A stretch of 64,000 nt of DNA from positions 52,883-116,882 of the forward strand of contig CACXCN010000011.1 in the NCBI GenBank assembly GCA_902766095.1, read 5' to 3'. The position numbers and the translations under genes were made by a program. The notes beneath the pieces were generated by a model. That model ran no database searches. It saw only the letters and a program-made list of their open reading frames with translations, and was not told the origin of the DNA. This DNA comes from an uncultured Selenomonas sp. Its GTDB lineage: Bacteria; Bacillota; Negativicutes; Selenomonadales; Selenomonadaceae. Numbering within the stretch: position 1 is the first letter of the stretch; the number at the start of each line of letters is the position of its first letter. Shown one piece after another: positions 59,855-64,000 of this stretch.

Positions 59855-61417
59855 ATGATGCGTTCATTGTATTCTGCCGTCTCCGGCCTGAAGGGTCATC
59901 AGACGCGCATGGATGTAATCGGCAACAACATCGCCAACGTCAACACGACCGGCTTCAAATCGGGCCGGGTCACTTTTGCTGACACGCTGTCGCAGACGCT
60001 CTCAGGGGCGAGTGGAGCGACCGATAATCACGGTGGTATTAATCCGAAGCAGATTGGGTTAGGTGTTGGTGTATCGACTATCGATACTATCTTTACCGAT
60101 GGCAGCACGCAATCGACCGGCAAGAATACTGATCTGGCGCTCTCTGGCAATGGCCTTTTCGTCGTGAAGAACGGTAATCAGACTTACTATACACGCGACG
60201 GTGCATTTGAGTTTGATGCAGATGGCAACTATGTCCTGCCCTCATCAGGACTGAAGGTGCAAGGATGGGTTAATGAGACGACAGACAATAGCACGGTAAA
60301 TACTACTGGTTCAGTGACCGACATACAGGTACAGTCCGGGAAGGCAATGGCAGCCTCTGAGTCAACCGAAGCAGTATATAGTAATAATCTTAATGCCAGC
60401 ACGCCGGTTATAACCAGCTATACATTCTCTACGACGACTAATGGCGCCACCACGTCTTATACAAGAACCGCGGTAGGTACGTATATAACGGCTTCGGCCG
60501 CTCAACCGGTCACTCTGAACTTCAGCGATGGCACACAGCAGACGGTTACGAGCGGTACGTATACTATTGGACACTCGTTGCCGCAGACTACGGCATTTGA
60601 CTATTATGACAGTCTGGGCGGCAAGCATACAGCTACGGTTCTACTTGAGAAGACGAACCTGTCGGGTAATACTGTCACATATACAGATGAGAATGGCAAT
60701 TCTGTTACCGATACGGCTACAGCATGGGTAGTGAGTCTGGCTAATCAGTCGGTAGACGAGGATGACGGCTCGACGACGGACTATGATATGACTACATTTA
60801 CTATAGCCTTTGATACCGATGGTGTGGAGCGTGCAGGTACATTATCTGCGTCGGAAACGTTGACGGCCGACGCAAACTCGACAGTCACGTCCACGGTGAC
60901 ACCCATCGGTGCCGGTAACACGAGCGTAGCGACATCAATTATGAAGGCAGCCCATACGTCGCCCAGCGGATCGTCTACGAATACCATGACCTTGGATTTT
61001 AATGGAGTTACGCAGTATGCGGGGACGAATACGATAAATGCTGATCCGGATGGCTATGCGGCAGGCACGCTGTCGAGCATTGCCGTTGATAGCTCGGGAA
61101 TAATCACTGGTACCTATACGAACGGTGTGAAGCGCGCTGAAGCCCAGGTCGCTGTGGCGCAGTTCACGAATGCTTCCGGCCTTGAGAAGACAGGCAATAG
61201 CCTCTATCAGCAGTCGAACAACTCTGGTACGGCGAATGTCAAGACGGCCAGCGACCTCGGAGTGAAGATTACCCCGTCGGCTCTCGAGATGTCGAACGTC
61301 GATATCGCAGATCAGTTCACCGACATGATCGTCACGCAGCGCGGCTTCCAGTCGAACTCGAAGATTATCACGGTCGATGACGAGCTGCTCGAGACCGTCA
61401 TCAATATGAAGCGTTGA
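59855..61417 (+). CDS. flgE: Flagellar hook protein FlgE, copy 2
   Basis: Hook subunit, 520 residues. Ends nearly identical to copy 1, including ITVDDELLETVINMKR at the C-terminus; the central domain (about 140-420) is shorter and of different sequence, and closer to the genome's usual GC. The ribosome site and start context (AGGAGAAGTGATTCATTATGATGCG, positions 59840-59864) match those of copy 1. Which copy forms the hook, or whether both do, cannot be told. Confidence 0.9.
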   Translation: MMRSLYSAVSGLKGHQTRMDVIGNNIANVNTTGFKSGRVTFADTLSQTLSGASGATDNHGGINPKQIGLGVGVSTIDTIFTDGSTQSTGKNTDLALSGNGLFVVKNGNQTYYTRDGAFEFDADGNYVLPSSGLKVQGWVNETTDNSTVNTTGSVTDIQVQSGKAMAASESTEAVYSNNLNASTPVITSYTFSTTTNGATTSYTRTAVGTYITASAAQPVTLNFSDGTQQTVTSGTYTIGHSLPQTTAFDYYDSLGGKHTATVLLEKTNLSGNTVTYTDENGNSVTDTATAWVVSLANQSVDEDDGSTTDYDMTTFTIAFDTDGVERAGTLSASETLTADANSTVTSTVTPIGAGNTSVATSIMKAAHTSPSGSSTNTMTLDFNGVTQYAGTNTINADPDGYAAGTLSSIAVDSSGIITGTYTNGVKRAEAQVAVAQFTNASGLEKTGNSLYQQSNNSGTANVKTASDLGVKITPSALEMSNVDIADQFTDMIVTQRGFQSNSKIITVDDELLETVINMKR

Positions 61418-61449
61418 TAATAGCGACACGAATACAGTCAATCGCATAG

Positions 61450-61482
61450 CGAGGACCGGGTGGATAGCACCCGGTCCTCGTT
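61450..61482 (+). terminator. Terminator after hook gene 2
   Basis: A 13-bp perfect stem, CGAGGACCGGGTG (61450-61462) with CACCCGGTCCTCG (61468-61480), then TTGTGAT. The T-run is poor. Confidence 0.7.
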
Positions 61483-61610
61483 GTGATATAATGAAAGTAA
61501 TCGGATTCGGATTCTCACCGAGACAACATGTCATGCCGATTGGCCGCTATCAGCTTGGAGTTCTCCGGTCGCATGCGGATAGCAGCAGGAATCGGACTGG
61601 GGGTGATCAT

Positions 61611-62387
61611 ATGGGCATCGTGGAGGAGTATACCCGGAAGATGGCGAGCCTCACGGGGCGGGATATCGTGGAGCCGGAGCCGGGCGTGCTTGTCCTGCCG
61701 GAGGTGCAGGATTTCCGCCGGATACTGGCCATAGGCGATATTCATGGCGAGTATGAGCGACTCTGCTCGCTGTGGGCGCAGGTCGATTATAAGCCGGACG
61801 AGGACCTCCTGATATTCCTGGGCGACTATATCGACCGCGGTGCAGATCCGCTCGGCTGCCTGCAGCTGATCTTGGAGATTCGGCGGCTGTCCCCCTATGT
61901 CATCACGCTCTCCGGCAATCACGAGCTCATGCTGCGGGAGTATTTCCAGAATCATGATATCGCAGAGCCGCTAGTGGGCGATGACTGGACTTTCAATGGT
62001 GGGAAAACGACATTTCTGCAGTTGCAGAAATTACAGGAGGAGGAGCCGGACGAGTTCCGGCGCATCCGGACGTTCCTCTATGCGCTGCCCTATGTGGCCT
62101 TTTGCGGGCCGTACATATTCACGCATGCCGGGCTCGACGAGAACCGGTCATTTGTGGAGCAGCGGGAGGAGATGCTCTGGAAGCGCGACGCATTCCAGAC
62201 GTATGCTGGCAATCCGTTCCTCATCGTCGGTCATACGCCGGTGCAGTACTTCGGCAGCTCGTACCATGAGCCGCTATTGTTCAAGAATCGGGTGCTCTAC
62301 CTCGATACCGGCAGCTACCTGCCAGACGGGCATATCAGCTGCATCGATATAAAGGCGAACAAGGTCTGGCAAAGTAGGGAAGGCTAA
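61611..62387 (+). CDS. Calcineurin-like metallophosphatase
   Basis: 258 residues with all dimetal motifs of the PPP/ApaH-like fold: GDIHGEYERL, GDYIDRGADPLG, LSGNHELML and VGHTPVQYFG. Related proteins are Ser/Thr phosphatases or diadenosine tetraphosphatases; the substrate is not determined. The start at 61611 is chosen because GGGGGTGAT precedes it, though the frame is open from 61491. It stands alone between terminators. Confidence 0.87.
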   Translation: MGIVEEYTRKMASLTGRDIVEPEPGVLVLPEVQDFRRILAIGDIHGEYERLCSLWAQVDYKPDEDLLIFLGDYIDRGADPLGCLQLILEIRRLSPYVITLSGNHELMLREYFQNHDIAEPLVGDDWTFNGGKTTFLQLQKLQEEEPDEFRRIRTFLYALPYVAFCGPYIFTHAGLDENRSFVEQREEMLWKRDAFQTYAGNPFLIVGHTPVQYFGSSYHEPLLFKNRVLYLDTGSYLPDGHISCIDIKANKVWQSREG

Positions 62388-62416
62388 AAAATCCCGGATT
62401 GCTCCGGGATTTTTTT
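62386..62416. terminator. Bidirectional terminator between convergent genes
   Basis: A 13-bp perfect stem flanked by A6 and T6 (62386-62398 with 62403-62416, loop TTGC). It can serve the phosphatase on + and the SpeD-like gene on -. Confidence 0.92.
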
Positions 62417-62431
62417 AGTGCATATAAATAT

Positions 62432-62890
62432 TCAGCTGCGGTTCTTGCGCGCCAGGATGCGGACGACTTTGGCGCCGGTGTTGTGGATCTTGCGCAGCGG
62501 CGCGACATGCGTCTTTATGTTCGGGCGGACGTCTTTCGGTGTGCCGAAGCTGCCGCGCTTGAGCATGGTGGATTTTATCTTGTCGGGCTTCAGCAGGTGG
62601 CGCATGGCTACGGCGATCTGGTCCGGATCGGCCTCAGGCTCGCAGAGGAATATATCGAGAGCGACGTAGCGCAGCCCCGTATATATATGCATGGTGAAAT
62701 GCCCCTGCTTCAGCACGCCGGCGACGAGATAATGGTCCGGGCTCAGCGAGTAGGTCGACAGGGATATCACCTCGTATTGCTCCGCAGCCAGCAGGTCGGA
62801 CAACTCCTGCTTGATGAGGTCGATATCGGTTATCTTCTTATTTTTGCAGCCGAACAGGTCGGCAGTCAGGTGCCTGGCTATCAGTTTCAC
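62432..62890 (-). CDS. SpeD-like protein lacking the pyruvoyl-forming serine
   Basis: 152 residues, aligning end to end with bacterial S-adenosylmethionine decarboxylase (AdoMetDC): RHLTADLFGC near the N-terminus, MHIYTGLRYVALDIFLCEPEADP in the middle. AdoMetDC self-cleaves at Glu-Ser in ESHLTIH and the Ser becomes the pyruvoyl cofactor. Here the site reads KQGHFTMH: Ser is Gly (codon GGG) and Glu is Gln, while the catalytic His and Cys are kept. It should not form the cofactor. Start is GTG 62890 behind AAGGAG. A C-terminal basic extension (about 120-152) is unlike SpeD. Confidence 0.8.
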   Translation of the reverse strand: MKLIARHLTADLFGCKNKKITDIDLIKQELSDLLAAEQYEVISLSTYSLSPDHYLVAGVLKQGHFTMHIYTGLRYVALDIFLCEPEADPDQIAVAMRHLLKPDKIKSTMLKRGSFGTPKDVRPNIKTHVAPLRKIHNTGAKVVRILARKNRS

Positions 62891-62975
62891 GATGACGCTC
62901 CTTCAAAGTTTAGTTACAAACATATATATTATAGCTGAATCCGGTGGTAGTCGTCAATCTTGTTTTGACTCATTT

Positions 62976-63779
62976 TTAATTTTTTGCTTTCTTTTTTGCT
63001 GGAACTGCCCGGTGCTCACGTCGGCCCAGCCAGAGGAAGAAGCCGAGGGCAATCGTGAAAGCGATGGTGCTCGTCGTCTGGGCGCTCGTGAGCGTCCCCA
63101 TGACGTGCTCCGTGTAGTCGCCGCGCAGGAATTCGAGACCGAAGCGGGCTGCGCTGTAGAGCATGACATAGAGGGCGAAGCATTGCCCGCGGGCGTGGCT
63201 CGTGCAGCGGAACATGAGCAGCAGGGCGAATATGACGATGTCGAGCTGCCCCTCCCAGACTTCGGCTGGCCACAGCGGCTGGCTGCCGTATACATGATGC
63301 GCCAGCGTGGTGGCGGGGTATATGATGCCGTAGTCCGTGCCGGTCGGAGCGCCGAAGGCATCACCATTCAGCAGGTTCGCGCAGCGGCCAAGGCCCTGTC
63401 CGAGGATGATGGCCGGAGCCAGTACGTCCATGAAATGGATGGTGTCGAGGTGGTGGCGCTGGCTGTAGATGACGCCGGTCAGCACCCCGAGCAGGACGCC
63501 GCCCTGGACGGCCATGCCACCCTGCCAGACGTTCAGCAGCTCGGTGATATGCTGGGAGTAGTAGTCCCAGTCAAAGAAGAACACATCCCAGAGCCGGGCA
63601 CCGAGCAGCCCGGCCAGGCCGCAGTAGATGCCCATGTCGACGATATGCTTCTCGTAGCCCCGCCCGTCAGCGCGCGCGAGGAAATAGGCGACGCCGGTGG
63701 CGAGGATGATGGACAGCGACAGCACGAGTCCGTAGGAGCGGATGGGGAAGCTGCCGATGTAGAAAAGATATTGGTGCAT
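62976..63779 (-). CDS. lgt: Prolipoprotein diacylglyceryl transferase
   Basis: Inner-membrane enzyme that attaches diacylglycerol from phosphatidylglycerol to the lipobox Cys of lipoproteins. 267 residues, about seven helices. The family signature reads GQGLGRCANLLNGDAFG (usual GRxxNFxNxE), and the N-terminal IGSFPIRSYGLVL is typical. AAGGGA just upstream supports the ATG at 63779 rather than a TTG 15 bases further. The + strand frame opposite is a shadow. Confidence 0.94.
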   Translation of the reverse strand: MHQYLFYIGSFPIRSYGLVLSLSIILATGVAYFLARADGRGYEKHIVDMGIYCGLAGLLGARLWDVFFFDWDYYSQHITELLNVWQGGMAVQGGVLLGVLTGVIYSQRHHLDTIHFMDVLAPAIILGQGLGRCANLLNGDAFGAPTGTDYGIIYPATTLAHHVYGSQPLWPAEVWEGQLDIVIFALLLMFRCTSHARGQCFALYVMLYSAARFGLEFLRGDYTEHVMGTLTSAQTTSTIAFTIALGFFLWLGRREHRAVPAKKKAKN

Positions 63780-63852
63780 GTAGATTCCCTTCAATCGTAT
63801 AGGCGAAATGACAGTATCTATTATAGGCTAGCATCGGGGAATATGCAATCAC

Positions 63853-63908
63853 ATGAGCCTTCTCCTCAGGAGAAGGGGGACCGCGTTAGCGGTGGATGAG
63901 GTGTTACG
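63853..63908 (+). repeat. Dispersed repeat, variant unit
   Basis: A hairpin CCTTCTCCT/AGGAGAAGG followed by GGACCGCGTTAGCGGTGGATGAGGTG. It shares GGACCGCG(T/C)TAGCGGTGG with the type B unit that follows, and the hairpin with the fragment at 52208-52236. Confidence 0.8.
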
Positions 63909-63917
63909 ATAAGTGGA

Positions 63918-63969
63918 GCATCCCCCTTTGGGGGAGGAGGACCGCGCTAGCGGTGGTGGGGGTGGCGAG
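63918..63969 (+). repeat. Dispersed intergenic repeat, type B copy 2
   Basis: Identical over 52 bases to the reverse complement of 52124-52175. Flanking similarity (ACTCGAGT, GCATAA) continues to the end of the window, so the unit may run past base 64000. Confidence 0.92.
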
Positions 63970-64000
63970 TTGGGAATTTTACTCGAGTACTATCGCATAA

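Noticed and set aside
57352..61417. Hook gene duplication as an assembly artefact
   Set aside because: The central domains, spacers and leaders differ, so this is not the same locus assembled twice.

Overview
The window reads as a chromosomal segment of a motile diderm Firmicute of the class Negativicutes, most like Selenomonas or a close relative. Reasons: base composition is GC-rich; outer-membrane genes (Kdo and lipid A synthesis, Lpt export, a porin, two-partner secretion, flagellar L- and P-rings) sit beside Firmicutes-type arrangements (mbl next to two flagellar rod genes, a CIRCE-controlled groESL, a glmS ribozyme, atpZ-atpI ahead of the ATP synthase genes). Nearly every gene is on the + strand. 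No tRNA, rRNA or CRISPR was seen. The genus is an inference.

Layout. 1-11990: an LPS cluster starting inside a fused waaA-lpxK gene, then kdsB, kdsA, kdsD, kdsC, an lpxL-type acyltransferase, lptC, lptA, lptB and one lptF/G permease, followed by a DUF3084 protein, a YqgF-like protein and a dCMP deaminase. 12011-15015: wecA and wecB for lipid-linked glycans, then ubiX. 15073-22480: the complete F1Fo ATP synthase operon, whose c subunit carries a possible two-carboxylate ion site. 22750-25992: a PAS histidine kinase, a receiver-only response regulator and an RpiR-type regulator. 26083-36323: a beta-glucan locus (cellobiose-type PTS, porin, phospho-beta-glucosidase, GH16 lichenase, GH9 glucanase) ending in a compact two-partner secretion pair. 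36373-42601: mbl and flgF-flgG-flgA-flgH-flgI-flgJ. About 42690-44815: an IS607-type element with tnpA and an intact tnpB. 44863-47080: a DUF815 ATPase and an EamA transporter. 47276-51936: a LacI-type regulator and the kdgK-kduI-kduD-eda pathway for pectin-derived uronates. 51960-52250: dispersed intergenic repeats. 52243-54421: glmS with its ribozyme. 54469-56604: groES-groEL. 56745-56942: a lone ribbon-helix-helix gene on the - strand. 57156-61482: two tandem flagellar hook genes with matching sigma-28-like promoters and structured leaders. 61611-63779: a metallophosphatase, then (- strand) a SpeD-like protein lacking the pyruvoyl serine, and lgt. The window ends in more copies of the dispersed repeat.

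How it fits together. The first 10 kb builds Kdo-lipid A and ships it to the outer membrane. The glucan locus would cut mixed-linkage beta-glucan outside the inner membrane, pass oligomers through the porin, import disaccharides by PTS as phospho-sugars and split them in the cytoplasm. The kdu operon serves pectin-derived ketouronate, so the organism appears suited to plant polysaccharides, as in a rumen or gut. The most unusual items are the hook-gene pair with a shared leader RNA motif, the Ser-to-Gly SpeD homologue, the c-subunit ion site, the two-partner secretion pair inside the glucan operon, and the exact-copy intergenic repeats.
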